From: Photobacterium proteolyticum
Lineage (GTDB): Bacteria > Pseudomonadota > Gammaproteobacteria > Enterobacterales > Vibrionaceae
Length of the DNA: 64,000 nucleotides
Direction: 5' to 3'
Assembly: GCF_001939735.1 (NCBI RefSeq)
Contig: NZ_MJIL01000075.1
Span: 62,001 to 126,000 of the forward strand
Part shown: one piece after another, positions 34,370 to 43,518 of the stretch
How the letters are laid out: the number at the start of each line of letters is the position of its first letter
Numbering within the stretch: the first letter of the stretch is position 1
Notes under the pieces: model-generated
Seen by the model: only the letters and a program-made list of their open reading frames with translations
What the model was told of the DNA's origin: nothing
Databases searched by the model: none
Program-made: the position numbers and the translations under genes

Positions 34370-35395
34370 ATGAAACTGACAAGCATGTTTACACCATCAA
34401 CAAAGATTAAAAAATGCGCTCAGGTTGTCACGCTGGCAATGGCAGCCCTTAGCGTACTGCCTGCCACGGCGGCTACGCTGAAAATCAGCCACGTCCGCCC
34501 GCAGGGCACAGTGGTCGATACCGATATCAAACAACTGGGAGAAGAAATCAAAACAGCTACCGACGGCGACGTAAAACTTCGCGTCTATGCGGCCAACGCC
34601 CTGGGTGACTACACCCTGGTCCAGGAGCGCATCTCAGTCGGCGCAATCGATATGGCAGTACAGCCTGCCTCGACAGCCACCGATCGTAAAATGCAGCTAG
34701 GCCTGCTGCCATACCTGGCCAACGACTGGCAACAGGCACAGCAGATCTACGGTGACGGCGCACCGGTGCGCGAAGCGATGGAAAAGCTGTTTGCCAAGCA
34801 GGACATCACTTTGCTAGCGGCCTACCCGGTCTACTTTGGCGGCATTTCCCTCAACCGTGATGCCAAAGCACCGGGCCAGCCGGATATCAGCAAAGGGATC
34901 AAGCTGCGTGTACCACCAATCAAAAGCTTCCAGCTACTGGCAGACAATGTCGGCTACATCGGCTCGCCACTGCCTTTCTCCGAGGCGTTCACTGCCGTTC
35001 AGACCGGTGTGGTTGACGGGGTGATCGGCTCCGGTGCCGAGGGCTACTATGCCTCGTTCCGTGACGTAACCAAAACCTATATCCCGCTCAATACCCACTT
35101 TGAGATCTGGTACCTGATGATCAACAGCGAGCGTCTCGATGATCTGTCCGACAGCGAACAACAGGCGCTGAAAACAGCAGCAGCCAACTTCGAAAATCGC
35201 CGCTGGGAAAATGCCCAGAAAGATCAGGCTGCCAATGAGCAGCGACTGGCTGACAACGGTGCTGAAATCATCAAAGTCAGCCCGCAACAGCTAGCGCAGA
35301 CTGCAGAAAAAGTGCGCAGCACGGTATGGCCTGAAATCCTTGAAGATATCGGTGCCGAGTGGGGTCAGGAAATTCTGGACAAAGCCCTGAACTAA
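34370..35395 (+). CDS. dctP: TRAP transporter periplasmic solute receptor (DctP type)
   Basis: The 341-residue product has a signal peptide (cleavage near LPATAA) and the DctP fold: LKISHVRPQGTVVD, the ligand-carboxylate region with KLRVPPIKSF (Arg that usually binds the carboxylate), and GVVDGVIGSGAEGY. The preserved Arg suggests a substrate with a carboxylate. It is the third gene of the TRAP set; a stem-loop follows. Confidence 0.94.
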   Translation: MKLTSMFTPSTKIKKCAQVVTLAMAALSVLPATAATLKISHVRPQGTVVDTDIKQLGEEIKTATDGDVKLRVYAANALGDYTLVQERISVGAIDMAVQPASTATDRKMQLGLLPYLANDWQQAQQIYGDGAPVREAMEKLFAKQDITLLAAYPVYFGGISLNRDAKAPGQPDISKGIKLRVPPIKSFQLLADNVGYIGSPLPFSEAFTAVQTGVVDGVIGSGAEGYYASFRDVTKTYIPLNTHFEIWYLMINSERLDDLSDSEQQALKTAAANFENRRWENAQKDQAANEQRLADNGAEIIKVSPQQLAQTAEKVRSTVWPEILEDIGAEWGQEILDKALN

Positions 35396-35414
35396 TCCCC
35401 CCGCCAACCCCATT

Positions 35415-35441
35415 GTCGGGGAATATCGACTATTCCCCGAC
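35415..35441 (+). terminator. Stem-loop after dctP
   Basis: Perfect 11-bp arms GTCGGGGAATA / TATTCCCCGAC with a 5-nt loop. Without a T tract it more likely stabilises or partly ends the transcript, so that receptor and transporter exceed the enzymes downstream. Confidence 0.45.
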
Positions 35442-35471
35442 CTTTCGACATGACAACAGCAGAGAGATCAC

Positions 35472-36587
35472 ATGAAACCGGAATATGTCATTATCGGTGG
35501 CGGCGTGGTGGGCTGCGCCGTGGCTTACGGGCTGCTAAAAAACGGGCATCAGGTTACCGTCCTTGACGGAGGAGACAGCGCCCATCGTGCTTCTCGGGGT
35601 AACTTTGGCCTAGTCTGGTTATCCTGCAAGGGGCTGGATGCTCCGCATTATGCTGCCTGGACCCGCCGCTCTGTCAGTATGTGGCGCGAGCTGGCCGACG
35701 AGCTAGAACAGCTGACCGGAGACACCATCAATCTGGAACAGAACGGCGGCTATGACTTCCACTTCTCCGAAGCCGAGATGCAAGCCCGCGTTACCCAGTA
35801 CCAATACCTTCGTCAGGCGCTTGGCACCGATCACCCGTTCGAGGTGTGGGATCAGGCCAGGCTCAGACAGGAGGAGCCACAAATCGGCCCGGATGTCGTC
35901 GGTGCCATCTATGGTGCAGAGGACGGTCACGTCAATCCGCTCAAGCTGCTACGCGCTTACACCAAGGCCATCAAAATACTGGGCGGCAAGGTTATCACCC
36001 AAGCCAATGTCGAACATATTGAGCAGCAAGCCGATGGTCGGTTCTGCGCAACATTGCTGGACGGAAGCACAGTTAACAGCGACAAAATCGTCCTGGCTGC
36101 AGGACTGGGAGCAGCCAAACTCGGCCCGCAACTTGGCCTGAAAGCGTCCGTTAAACCACAAAAAGGCCAGGTACTGATCACCGAAAAACTGCCGCCGGTG
36201 ATCAATCGCCCCTCCGGCATTATCCGCCAGGTCAACGAGGGAGGTATCCAGATTGGAGATTCCAAGGAAGATGCCGGACTCGACGATCAGGATACGATGG
36301 CGGTCACTGCTGCCATTGCCGAGCGGGCGATTGCCGTCTATCCCTTCCTCGCCAACACCCGCTTGATCAGAAGCTGGGGTGCCCTGAGGATTATTTCGCC
36401 GGACGGCCTGCCTATCTACCAACAGTCTTCCAGCCATCCGGGCGCCTACATAGTGAGCTGCCATAGCGGGATCACGCTTGCAGCCGCCCACAGCTACCTA
36501 CTGCCGCACTGGCTGGAAAACACTGCCGATTCACCTGACTTGGAGCTATTCAGTGAAGACCGATTCGAACTTTCTGAGGCTAGATAA
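35472..36587 (+). CDS. FAD-dependent amine/D-amino acid dehydrogenase, beta subunit type
   Basis: The 371-residue protein belongs to the DAO family (glycine oxidase/HcnC/opine oxidase B/D-hydroxyproline dehydrogenase beta). It has the FAD dinucleotide motif IIGGGVVGCAVAYGL, the DAO segment GNFGLVWLSCKGLD and the C-terminal HSGITLAAAHSYLLPHWL. Followed by a small 2Fe-2S protein and a larger flavoprotein with ferredoxin-like cysteines, it is the catalytic subunit of a three-part dehydrogenase that oxidises a C-N bond and passes electrons to the respiratory chain. The true substrate cannot be read from sequence. Confidence 0.88.
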   Translation: MKPEYVIIGGGVVGCAVAYGLLKNGHQVTVLDGGDSAHRASRGNFGLVWLSCKGLDAPHYAAWTRRSVSMWRELADELEQLTGDTINLEQNGGYDFHFSEAEMQARVTQYQYLRQALGTDHPFEVWDQARLRQEEPQIGPDVVGAIYGAEDGHVNPLKLLRAYTKAIKILGGKVITQANVEHIEQQADGRFCATLLDGSTVNSDKIVLAAGLGAAKLGPQLGLKASVKPQKGQVLITEKLPPVINRPSGIIRQVNEGGIQIGDSKEDAGLDDQDTMAVTAAIAERAIAVYPFLANTRLIRSWGALRIISPDGLPIYQQSSSHPGAYIVSCHSGITLAAAHSYLLPHWLENTADSPDLELFSEDRFELSEAR

Positions 36588-36855
36588 CGCCTCACAGGCG
36601 GCTTCCCGAGAGGTGCGCTTCTTCTGGGAAGGCCAGGAAATATCAGCCCGGCAAGGCGATACCATCGCCGCCGCGCTGCTCGCTGCCGGGATCAGCCATA
36701 CCCGGGAGACGCCCGTATCCCAATCTGCCCGAGCCCCCTTTTGCATGATGGGGAGCTGTTTCGAGTGCCGGGTAGAAGTGGATGGCGAACACAACGTGCA
36801 GGCCTGTATGCGCCCGGTCGAATCCGGCCTCAATGTCAGGCGACAGCGCAGCTAA
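36553..36855 (+). CDS. Small [2Fe-2S] subunit (gamma) of the amine dehydrogenase
   Basis: The 100-residue product has the 2Fe-2S pattern Cys64-x4-Cys69-x2-Cys72-x12-Cys85 in CMMGSCFECRVEV and VQACMRPV, matching HcnA/opine oxidase small subunits. I chose a GTG start at 36553, with GGAG 7-8 bases before it, overlapping the previous gene by 35 bases; the longer frame from 36478 has no SD and would read through the flavoprotein gene. It links the two flavin subunits electronically. Confidence 0.85.
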   Translation: MKTDSNFLRLDNASQAASREVRFFWEGQEISARQGDTIAAALLAAGISHTRETPVSQSARAPFCMMGSCFECRVEVDGEHNVQACMRPVESGLNVRRQRS

Positions 36856-36873
36856 CACGAAAAAGGAATTATT

Positions 36874-38457
36874 ATGTTCAATGTTGATGTCTGCATCATA
36901 GGTGCGGGCCCGGCAGGCATGGCTGCGGCCATCGACTGTGCCAAGGCTGGTGCCAGTGTTGTCCTGCTTGACGAACAAGCACGCCCGGGTGGTCAGATCT
37001 ACCGTGCCATCAAGGCCGACGGACATCCGCTGGGTGATGTGTTCGGTCCTGACTACCTTCGTGGTGCCAGTCTGGTCGAGACGCTGGGCAGCGCAAAAAT
37101 ACAGCACGTTACCGAAGCCACCATTTGGCGGGTTGACCCGGACAAAACCGTATACTGGAGTCGCCGCGGCAAAGCCGAGCAACTCAAGGCCCGGCGCATT
37201 ATTCTGGCAACCGGGGCCCTTGAGCGCTCCTTCCCGTTTCCGGGCTGGACCTTGCCCGGCGTGATGACTGCCGGGGCCAGCCAGATCTTGCTAAAAACCG
37301 CCGGTATAGCCCCCAAACAGGCGGTGATGGTCGGCACAGGCCCACTACTGTATTTATTGGCCGTCCAGTTAATCAATGCCGGGGCCAAGCCTGCTGCGAT
37401 TATCGATACCCAGTCGCCCAAGCAGTACCTGCATGCCAGCCGCTTCGCCATTAACGCCCTTAAGGGTCACAAGTACCTCACCAAAGGCCTCAAGCTGCTC
37501 GGACAAATTCGCAAAGCCGGTGTTGCTCACTATACCCAGGCGACAGATATTTGCGCACATGGCAACGGCGATGGCCAGGGCAGTTCTGCCGACAAGGTCG
37601 AACAACTGAGCTTTCGCAGCGGCGGCAAAACGATAACGCTTCCCGCGGCTACCGTCCTGAGCCATATTGGCGTGATCCCCAATGTCCAGCTAAGCCGGGC
37701 AATGGGACTGGAACACGACTGGGACCACGTACAGCGTTGCTGGCGACCGCAGCTGGATGCGCACAATAACACGTCTTTGGACGGAGTCGCGATTGCCGGT
37801 GACAGCGGCGGGATCGGTGGTGCCCTGGTCGCCGAATACCAGGGGCAGCTGGTCGCAGCCGAGGCACTTTACGCCCTGGGCTACCTGGACGAGGCACACT
37901 GGCAGCAGCAAACCCAGGCTCTGACACAGAGCATCAAGCAAGAAATCGCCATCCGGCCATTTCTCGATACCTTGTATGTCCCTCCTCAGCAAGCACTTAC
38001 ACCATCGGATAACACGATTGTCTGTCGCTGCGAGGAAGTCACTGCCGGTGAGATTCGCCATCATGCACGCGAGAAGTGCAATGGCATCAATCAGATCAAA
38101 ACCTATACCCGTTGTGGCATGGGGCCCTGTCAGGGACGCTACTGCGGCCCGACTGTGGCAGAAATCATCGCCGACGAAACCCGCACTGACATTGCCAAGG
38201 TCGGCTATTACCGGATCCGTCATCCGATCAAACCGCTCAAGCTCGGCGAGCTGGCTAGCCTGACCCCGGTCAGTGAATCTTTTATTCAGCGATACCGAGC
38301 AAATCAAGGCGGCAGTAGTCCGGCGAAAACTACCCAGGCAGCTACTCAGGCTACTGATCAGGCAGAGACTCAGAGCTCCATTCACACCACTAATCAAAAC
38401 AAGGAAAGCAAGCATGACAGCCATCAAAAGGCAGTACACCAACCAGCGAATGAGTAA
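36874..38457 (+). CDS. FAD/NAD(P)-binding oxidoreductase with BFD-type [2Fe-2S] site, alpha subunit
   Basis: This 527-residue flavoprotein is of the HcnB/OoxA/D-hydroxyproline dehydrogenase alpha type: N-terminal FAD motif [19 protein letters not shown], second nucleotide site [16 protein letters not shown], then a BFD-like cysteine cluster (Cys384, Cys386, Cys414, Cys419; VCRCEEV and [12 protein letters not shown]). The last 50 residues are a Thr/Gln/Ser-rich tail not usual in the family. It passes electrons from the catalytic beta subunit. Its end overlaps the RidA gene by 44 bases. Confidence 0.9.
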   Translation: MFNVDVCIIGAGPAGMAAAIDCAKAGASVVLLDEQARPGGQIYRAIKADGHPLGDVFGPDYLRGASLVETLGSAKIQHVTEATIWRVDPDKTVYWSRRGKAEQLKARRIILATGALERSFPFPGWTLPGVMTAGASQILLKTAGIAPKQAVMVGTGPLLYLLAVQLINAGAKPAAIIDTQSPKQYLHASRFAINALKGHKYLTKGLKLLGQIRKAGVAHYTQATDICAHGNGDGQGSSADKVEQLSFRSGGKTITLPAATVLSHIGVIPNVQLSRAMGLEHDWDHVQRCWRPQLDAHNNTSLDGVAIAGDSGGIGGALVAEYQGQLVAAEALYALGYLDEAHWQQQTQALTQSIKQEIAIRPFLDTLYVPPQQALTPSDNTIVCRCEEVTAGEIRHHAREKCNGINQIKTYTRCGMGPCQGRYCGPTVAEIIADETRTDIAKVGYYRIRHPIKPLKLGELASLTPVSESFIQRYRANQGGSSPAKTTQAATQATDQAETQSSIHTTNQNKESKHDSHQKAVHQPANE

Positions 38458-38770
38458 AGTCGTTATTCACAACGATACCGTCTACCTGTGCGGTCAGGTG
38501 GGTATCGCCGGGACCAGTGTGGCAGAGCAAACTCTCGAAGCACTGCAACGGGTGGAAACCCTGCTGATTGAAGCTGGCAGTGACAGACAACATGTTCTGC
38601 AAACAACGGTGTGGCTTGCTGATATGAGCGACTTTGACGAGATGAACCACGTTTGGGATCAATGGTTCGGAGAAGGTTTTGCGCCGGCCCGCGCCTGCGG
38701 CGAAGCCAAGCTGGCACGCCCGGAACTCAAGGTTGAGCTCCTCGTAACGGCAGCTGTGAAAAAAGACTAA
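38414..38770 (+). CDS. RidA-family enamine/imine deaminase
   Basis: RidA proteins hydrolyse reactive enamines and imines made by amino acid enzymes. The 118-residue product has the family pattern [45 protein letters not shown] and [13 protein letters not shown] (with the conserved Arg). The ATG at 38414 has AAGGAAAG upstream. As the last gene of the dehydrogenase operon, it probably clears the imine product made by the flavoenzyme. Confidence 0.9.
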   Translation: MTAIKRQYTNQRMSKVVIHNDTVYLCGQVGIAGTSVAEQTLEALQRVETLLIEAGSDRQHVLQTTVWLADMSDFDEMNHVWDQWFGEGFAPARACGEAKLARPELKVELLVTAAVKKD

Positions 38771-38809
38771 TTACTGTTTTGTGACACATAGCTGCGCCAT
38801 ATCGCAAAA

Positions 38810-38835
38810 TGAAGGCTCGTTGCCCTGAGCCTTCA
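38810..38835. terminator. Bidirectional hairpin between RidA and VOC genes
   Basis: TGAAGGCTC / GAGCCTTCA forms a 9-bp stem with an 8-nt loop, with AAAA before it and TCTT after it; it lies between convergent gene ends. Confidence 0.5.
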
Positions 38836-38863
38836 TCTTATGTTGCAGTTACCGCAACAGCAA

Positions 38864-39280
38864 TTAGCACCCCGCCATCGGATGGCTCGGATCCAGCTGG
38901 AGCAAATCCCACAGGTTACCGTACAGATCTTCAAACACGGCCACCGTGCCATAGTCCTGCTCTTTAGGCTCCCGCACAAACTTTATCCCTTCGGCTTGCA
39001 TCCTGTTGTAATCACGCCAGAAGTCATCGGTGCTGAGGAATAGAAACACCCTGCCACCGCTCTGGTTGCCAATAAAGGCTTCCTGCTCGGGCTTCGAGGC
39101 TTTGGCCAGCAGAATGGTCGCACCATTTGAGCCCGGAGGAGAAACAACGACCCAGCGCTTGTCCTGCTCGGGCTGATAGGTATCTTCCATCAGCTCAAAC
39201 TTCAGCTTTTGAGTATAAAACTCAATAGCTTCATCATAATCTTTCACGACCAGGGCGATATGAATTAAAGACTGTTTCAC
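38864..39280 (-). CDS. VOC (glyoxalase/bleomycin resistance) superfamily protein
   Basis: The 138-residue product has two beta-alpha-beta-beta-beta modules: IHIALVVKDYDEAIEFYTQK with metal-binding His near residue 7, WVVVSPPG, and FEDLYGNLWDLLQL at the end with the second-half metal Glu/Asp region. Members bind or convert small molecules using a metal. The start is GTG with GAGGAG upstream. Function is not assignable. Confidence 0.85.
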   Translation of the reverse strand: MKQSLIHIALVVKDYDEAIEFYTQKLKFELMEDTYQPEQDKRWVVVSPPGSNGATILLAKASKPEQEAFIGNQSGGRVFLFLSTDDFWRDYNRMQAEGIKFVREPKEQDYGTVAVFEDLYGNLWDLLQLDPSHPMAGC

Positions 39281-39629
39281 GCTCTACACTCCTCTTGGTG
39301 CAACCTAGCTTGTCGATGATAGAGGGTATCTCAAATTGACTTGCTTTACAGTGACTAAAGCCGTCAGCCAACTTGATCGTCGACTATTTCAACTCTCCCC
39401 AAATACCCTGCAGACATTATCCCGATATGTCACTGCCCTTTATTGTTCTATCGCTATACATACATAAAAAATAAGCCAATATCTCAAAATGTGACCCTAA
39501 GCCGGGAAACATGATCCTTCCTTCGAGTTACGCCATATTTATATGCAACTCATGACACAAATCAACATTCAGTTGCATACTCTAATATATATCTCCACCT
39601 TGTTATCAAACACTGCTTATGAGGAAGCA
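39281..39629. other. Regulatory region upstream of the DcuC-type gene
   Basis: The 349 bases between divergent VOC and DcuC-type genes are AT-rich and must hold both promoters. I saw no clear FNR (TTGAT-N4-ATCAA) or CRP site. The clearest structure is an inverted repeat at 39542-39579. Confidence 0.5.
39542..39579. promoter_or_regulatory. Inverted repeat before the DcuC-type gene
   Basis: TATGCAACT (39542-39550) and AGTTGCATA (39571-39579) are perfect 9-bp arms 20 bases apart, 50 bases before the start codon. It could be a two-site operator or a leader hairpin. Confidence 0.35.
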
Positions 39630-41024
39630 ATGAGCATATTTATCTCCATACTGGTGGTATCCATAGTCGGATTCGCCATTCTGAAAAAGTATAACGCGAT
39701 CGCCACCTTGTTCCTGGGGGCGGCGGTATTAATGGCAGTCTGCGCCGCAATGGGATTACCCGTTATTCCCGAAGCAAAATCCAGTGGTAATGCCTGGCTG
39801 GATATCTTTGAATCAATGAACTTAATGTTCAACAATCGTTTCGGCGGCATGGGGCTGATCCTCTTTGCCTTGTTGGCCTACGCCCGCTATATGACCTACA
39901 TCGGTGCCAACGACATTGTTATCAACAATGCGCTCAGGCTACTGGGCGGTATCAACAAGCCCTACCTGCTACTGGCCGTGACATTTCTTATCGGTAGCTT
40001 TATCTCGCTGGCAGGGTTCGGGGCAACCAGCCTCGCGGTATTGCTGATGTCGACACTGTTCCCGGTACTCAATGCGCTAGGACTGCCTGCGATTTCGATT
40101 GCTGCCGCTATCGCGACCACCGCCACCATCAGCTTCTCGCCACTGGCTGTCGACTCGGTGATTGCCGCTGAGAATGTTGGCATGTCGGTTGAAATCTATA
40201 CTCTGAAATATCAAATTCCTCTGGCTATCCCAAGTATGCTGGCCATGGCGGCTGCCCACTACTTCTGGCAACAGTACATGGACAAAAAAGAAGGCTTGCT
40301 ACAGCAGGGCAGCAGCAAGAAAGTGAACCTCAACAATGTCGATGTGAAGACATCAGAGATCGAAGGCAAGGCGCCCGGTTTTTACGGCTGGCTTCCTATG
40401 CTGCCGATTATTGTCCTGGTCGTGACCAGTGGCGAGCTCGGTCTGGTTGAAGGTGTCACCATGAACATCGGCACCATTGCTATTCTTTGCCTGTTTACAG
40501 CAATGGCGCTGGAAGCCATTCGCCACCGCAGCGGCCGTACCGCGATGGAAGGCATGAGTGCGATTGTCAAAGGGATGGAAGATGCCCTGCCGGTTGTCTT
40601 GATCCTGGTAGGTGCCGGCGTGTTTGCCCAAGGCCTAAAGGCTATCGGTGCCATCAACTTACTGATCGAAACGGCCTCGCAAGTCGGCTTCGGTGCAACG
40701 GCAATGATGCTGGCACTCGTTGGCCTGACCGGTGCCGTGGCATTCCTAACCGGTTCGGGCAACGCGGCATTCTATGCGTTCGTTGAGCTGATCCCGAAAA
40801 TTGCTGACGGCATGGGTATCAACGGTGTCTACCTCGTGATGCCAATGCAGCAGGCATCTAATGCCTGTCGCGCCATGTCACCGGTTGCCGGAGTAATCGT
40901 TGCTTCGTCCGGTATGGCGAAAGTCTCGCCGTTCGATCTGATCAAACGCACGATTCCGCCAATCACATTCGGTCTGGCAGTTAACATCATCCTGAGTATT
41001 ATCTTCCTGCCACTGGCAATCTAG
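39630..41024 (+). CDS. C4-dicarboxylate transporter, DcuC family
   Basis: The 464-residue protein has about 12 membrane helices. The segments FALLAYARYMTYIGANDIVI and AHYFWQQYMDKKEG closely parallel E. coli DcuC (FAAYMTHIGAND, AHFFWQRYLDKKE). DcuC exports succinate or takes up C4-dicarboxylates. Here, next to genes for glutarate and 2-oxoglutarate formation, it might handle a C4 or C5 dicarboxylate. The ATG at 39630 has GAGGAA ahead; the longer frame from 39543 is rejected because it would cross the inverted repeat. Confidence 0.85.
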   Translation: MSIFISILVVSIVGFAILKKYNAIATLFLGAAVLMAVCAAMGLPVIPEAKSSGNAWLDIFESMNLMFNNRFGGMGLILFALLAYARYMTYIGANDIVINNALRLLGGINKPYLLLAVTFLIGSFISLAGFGATSLAVLLMSTLFPVLNALGLPAISIAAAIATTATISFSPLAVDSVIAAENVGMSVEIYTLKYQIPLAIPSMLAMAAAHYFWQQYMDKKEGLLQQGSSKKVNLNNVDVKTSEIEGKAPGFYGWLPMLPIIVLVVTSGELGLVEGVTMNIGTIAILCLFTAMALEAIRHRSGRTAMEGMSAIVKGMEDALPVVLILVGAGVFAQGLKAIGAINLLIETASQVGFGATAMMLALVGLTGAVAFLTGSGNAAFYAFVELIPKIADGMGINGVYLVMPMQQASNACRAMSPVAGVIVASSGMAKVSPFDLIKRTIPPITFGLAVNIILSIIFLPLAI

Positions 41025-41034
41025 CCATAACAAA

Positions 41035-41067
41035 AAGCCTGATCCCCATGCTATAGGGATCAGGCTT
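41035..41067. terminator. Terminator between DcuC-type and UspA genes
   Basis: Perfect 12-bp arms AAGCCTGATCCC / GGGATCAGGCTT with a 9-nt loop. AAAA precedes it, so it also works for the minus strand. Confidence 0.6.
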
Positions 41068-41082
41068 GCTATCGATTCTCTA

Positions 41083-41508
41083 CTAACGCACGACAAAAAC
41101 TGAACAGGGTGCATGGCGCACCACCTTGGCGGCATTCGAGCCCAGCAGGTACGAACGAAGCTTCGGCTTGGCCGATGCCATCACAATCGCATCAGCCTGA
41201 CTTTTCTTTGCCTGGGCAACCACCTCGTCAAACACAACACCGCTGCGGATGATCCCGCTGCCGCGATGCTTTTCAGGCACCAAACGCTCCAGCATGGCCT
41301 GTACCGCCAAGCGGGTATTGGCATTTTTGCCCGAAAAGGTATCGCCCGATACTGTCGGAACCATGCTGTGATGCACCCGAATATCATCGACAAACAGCAT
41401 GTCAATAACCCCATCGTCGGCGAGCAGTTTCAGTGCCATATCGACTTCTTTCTCGACCACATCGGGGAAGGCGAGGTCCACTGGCATCAGTACATGTTTG
41501 AGACTCAT
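41083..41508 (-). CDS. Universal stress protein (UspA family)
   Basis: The 141-residue product starts KHVLMPVDLAFPD and ends with the UspA nucleotide-binding pattern VMASAKPKLRSYLLGSNAAKVVRHAPCSVFVVR (G-x2-G-x9-G-S/T type, here LLGSNAAKVVRHAPCSVFVV). It follows the DctM gene with its SD inside the end of that gene. UspA proteins encoded next to TRAP carriers, such as TeaD, are known to regulate transport. Confidence 0.9.
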   Translation of the reverse strand: MSLKHVLMPVDLAFPDVVEKEVDMALKLLADDGVIDMLFVDDIRVHHSMVPTVSGDTFSGKNANTRLAVQAMLERLVPEKHRGSGIIRSGVVFDEVVAQAKKSQADAIVMASAKPKLRSYLLGSNAAKVVRHAPCSVFVVR

Positions 41509-41509
41509 A

Positions 41510-42832
41510 TTAATGTACTCCCATCAACTTGTTCGGTAACCACAGCACCACTTCCGGGAACAGCATGCAGAGGATCAAGACACACAGTTTGAGCAGAATA
41601 AACGGCGCAATCGAGCGATAAATATCCATCATTGTCACCCCCGGCGGCGCAATGCCCTTGAGATAGAACAGCGCAAAGCCGTACGGCGGGGTCTGTACCG
41701 CTATCTCGATATTGAGGATCATCAGAATACCGAACCAAATCGGATCGTAGCCCAGCGACACCGCTATCGGGGTAAACAGCGGGGCGCACATCAAGACAAT
41801 AATCAGCTCATCAATGATAAAACCTAACAGCAGCATGATCACTTGCAGCAAGATGATCACTCCCAGCGGCGGCAGTCCCAGATCCTGGGTAAACTGGGCC
41901 ACCATATTCTGTACCCCGCTCAGCATATGGAAATTACTGAAAATCGACGCGCCGAGGATGATCCACATCGACACACTCACCAGCATCGCGGTTTCAAACC
42001 CGGAGGATTTGAACATTTCGAATCGGAACCGCTTGAACACGACCGCCAGTAAAATAGCTCCGATAACCCCTATTGCCCCCGACTCAGTCGGCGTCGCAAT
42101 ACCTGTAATGATGCTGCCCAATACAGCTACGATCAGCAACAACGAAAACAGACCGTCACGGGCGGTTCGCACCTTCTGCTTGCCACTCATCTGGCTCTCC
42201 TCGCCGGTGCCGAGCGGCGCCTTCGACGGCTTGAGCTTACAGCTGATGATCACATAGGCCACCAGCAGGGTAATGGAGATCAGAGCCGGGACAATAGCGG
42301 CGATAAACATCCGCCCGACCGAATTCTGGGTCGTTGCCGAATACATAATCATCGGAATGCTGGGCGGGATCAAAATCCCCAACCCGCCGCCGGCCATGAT
42401 CACGCCAAGAGCCAGGCGCTTGTCATAACCGCGATCCAGCATCGGCTTTAAGGCAATACTGCCCGAGGTCATAATCCCTGCCCCGATGATCCCGACCATG
42501 GCCCCGATCATCGAACACACCCCGATCACACTGATCGCCAGCGATCCTCGTAACCGGCCGATCAGCATCTGGCTGGCATTGAACATCGCATCCCCGATCC
42601 CTGATCGGGTCAGCAGCTGGCCCATGTAGATATACAAAGGGATTGCCAGCAAAATAAAGCTAAAAAAGTTACTTTCTATGGTGGTCGGGATCAGGTTGAA
42701 AATCCCCTCACCCCAGGTCAGGTAGCCCATGCCCATAGCAATGCCGCCAAGCGCCAGTCCTACCGGTGCACCTAGGGCAAAGCTTGCCAAAATGCAGCCA
42801 ATCAGCAGCAATGTCAGTACTTCAATACTCAT
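41510..42832 (-). CDS. dctM: TRAP transporter large permease (DctM type), second set
   Basis: The 440-residue protein has about 12 membrane helices and DctM signatures: GAGIMTSGSIALKPML, GGGLGILIPPSIPMIMYSAT, IATPTESGAIGVIGAI and NIEIAVQTPPYGFALFYLKG. It lies in the order dctP-dctQ-dctM-usp on the minus strand and overlaps dctQ by 4 bases. Together with the adjacent dehydrogenase, it may take up a C4-C6 acid or amino acid. Confidence 0.95.
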   Translation of the reverse strand: MSIEVLTLLLIGCILASFALGAPVGLALGGIAMGMGYLTWGEGIFNLIPTTIESNFFSFILLAIPLYIYMGQLLTRSGIGDAMFNASQMLIGRLRGSLAISVIGVCSMIGAMVGIIGAGIMTSGSIALKPMLDRGYDKRLALGVIMAGGGLGILIPPSIPMIMYSATTQNSVGRMFIAAIVPALISITLLVAYVIISCKLKPSKAPLGTGEESQMSGKQKVRTARDGLFSLLLIVAVLGSIITGIATPTESGAIGVIGAILLAVVFKRFRFEMFKSSGFETAMLVSVSMWIILGASIFSNFHMLSGVQNMVAQFTQDLGLPPLGVIILLQVIMLLLGFIIDELIIVLMCAPLFTPIAVSLGYDPIWFGILMILNIEIAVQTPPYGFALFYLKGIAPPGVTMMDIYRSIAPFILLKLCVLILCMLFPEVVLWLPNKLMGVH

Positions 42833-43425
42833 ACGTCCTCCATCCCTGCTGGTGTATAGGTCGATTTTGCCTGTTCGTCACAGTGCTCTTCTTCCTGCCC
42901 CAGCAAATCCCGCTCGGTAAACAGAAAATAGAGATCCTGCAACAAATCACTGGTGTACTGCAGGATGAATGCTCCGCATGCCACCATCATCATGACCCAG
43001 AAGTGAGCCATGGTCGGTGCCCACTCCGACTGTCGGCGATAGTTAAATTCGATAGCCTCTTCAAACTTGCCAAAGCTCATCATCAGCACCACGGCGAGGA
43101 AAAAGATCGCCAAAGAGTAGGAAAACAGATTGAAGAGAGATTTGAAGCGGGCCGAGACCGAGAGGTAAAACACATCCACATTGATATGCGCTTTTTTCTG
43201 CTGTGCCAGAGCACCGCCAAGTGCCGCGATATACCCGAACAGAAAGAGGGAAACATCATAGGCCCAGATCGTCGGGCTACCCAGCACATACCGAGAGAAC
43301 ACCTCGAATCCCACCGCCAGTGCCAGCAAAGGCATCAGCACCGAGGCCGAGAAGCCAATCAGATACACCAACCGATTGATCCCGAGGCAATACCCCTTCA
43401 TTGCCATCTTAAACATACTTATCAT
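42829..43425 (-). CDS. dctQ: TRAP transporter small permease (DctQ type), second set
   Basis: The 198-residue product has four membrane segments (LIGFSASVLMPLLALAVGFE first; FGYIAALGGALAQQKKAHI and ALIFLAV-like helices) and a longer C-terminal tail than usual (about 40 residues). The stop and dctM start overlap, so the two are coupled. It lies about 90 bases after the receptor gene dctP. Confidence 0.9.
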   Translation of the reverse strand: MISMFKMAMKGYCLGINRLVYLIGFSASVLMPLLALAVGFEVFSRYVLGSPTIWAYDVSLFLFGYIAALGGALAQQKKAHINVDVFYLSVSARFKSLFNLFSYSLAIFFLAVVLMMSFGKFEEAIEFNYRRQSEWAPTMAHFWVMMMVACGAFILQYTSDLLQDLYFLFTERDLLGQEEEHCDEQAKSTYTPAGMEDV

Positions 43426-43450
43426 CCTTGAAGCCGGAGGAAAGACAAAA

Positions 43451-43509
43451 GGGGCTCTCGCCCCTATATACCAACCGGAGCCTATAGAGATACTCGCTCC
43501 GACCGGTAT
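43451..43509 (-). terminator. Two stem-loops between dctP and dctQ
   Basis: GGGGC/GCCCC (43451-43464) and a larger hairpin (CGGAGC / GCTCCG flanked by ATACC / GGTAT, 43468-43509) lie after dctP on the minus strand. They probably limit read-through so that DctP is made in excess of the permease subunits. Confidence 0.45.
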
Positions 43510-43518
43510 TCACCCCAT

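Noticed and set aside
35949..36491. 180-codon frame antisense to the DAO-type flavoprotein
   Set aside because: Shadow of a GC-rich sense gene; no SD or recognisable motif.
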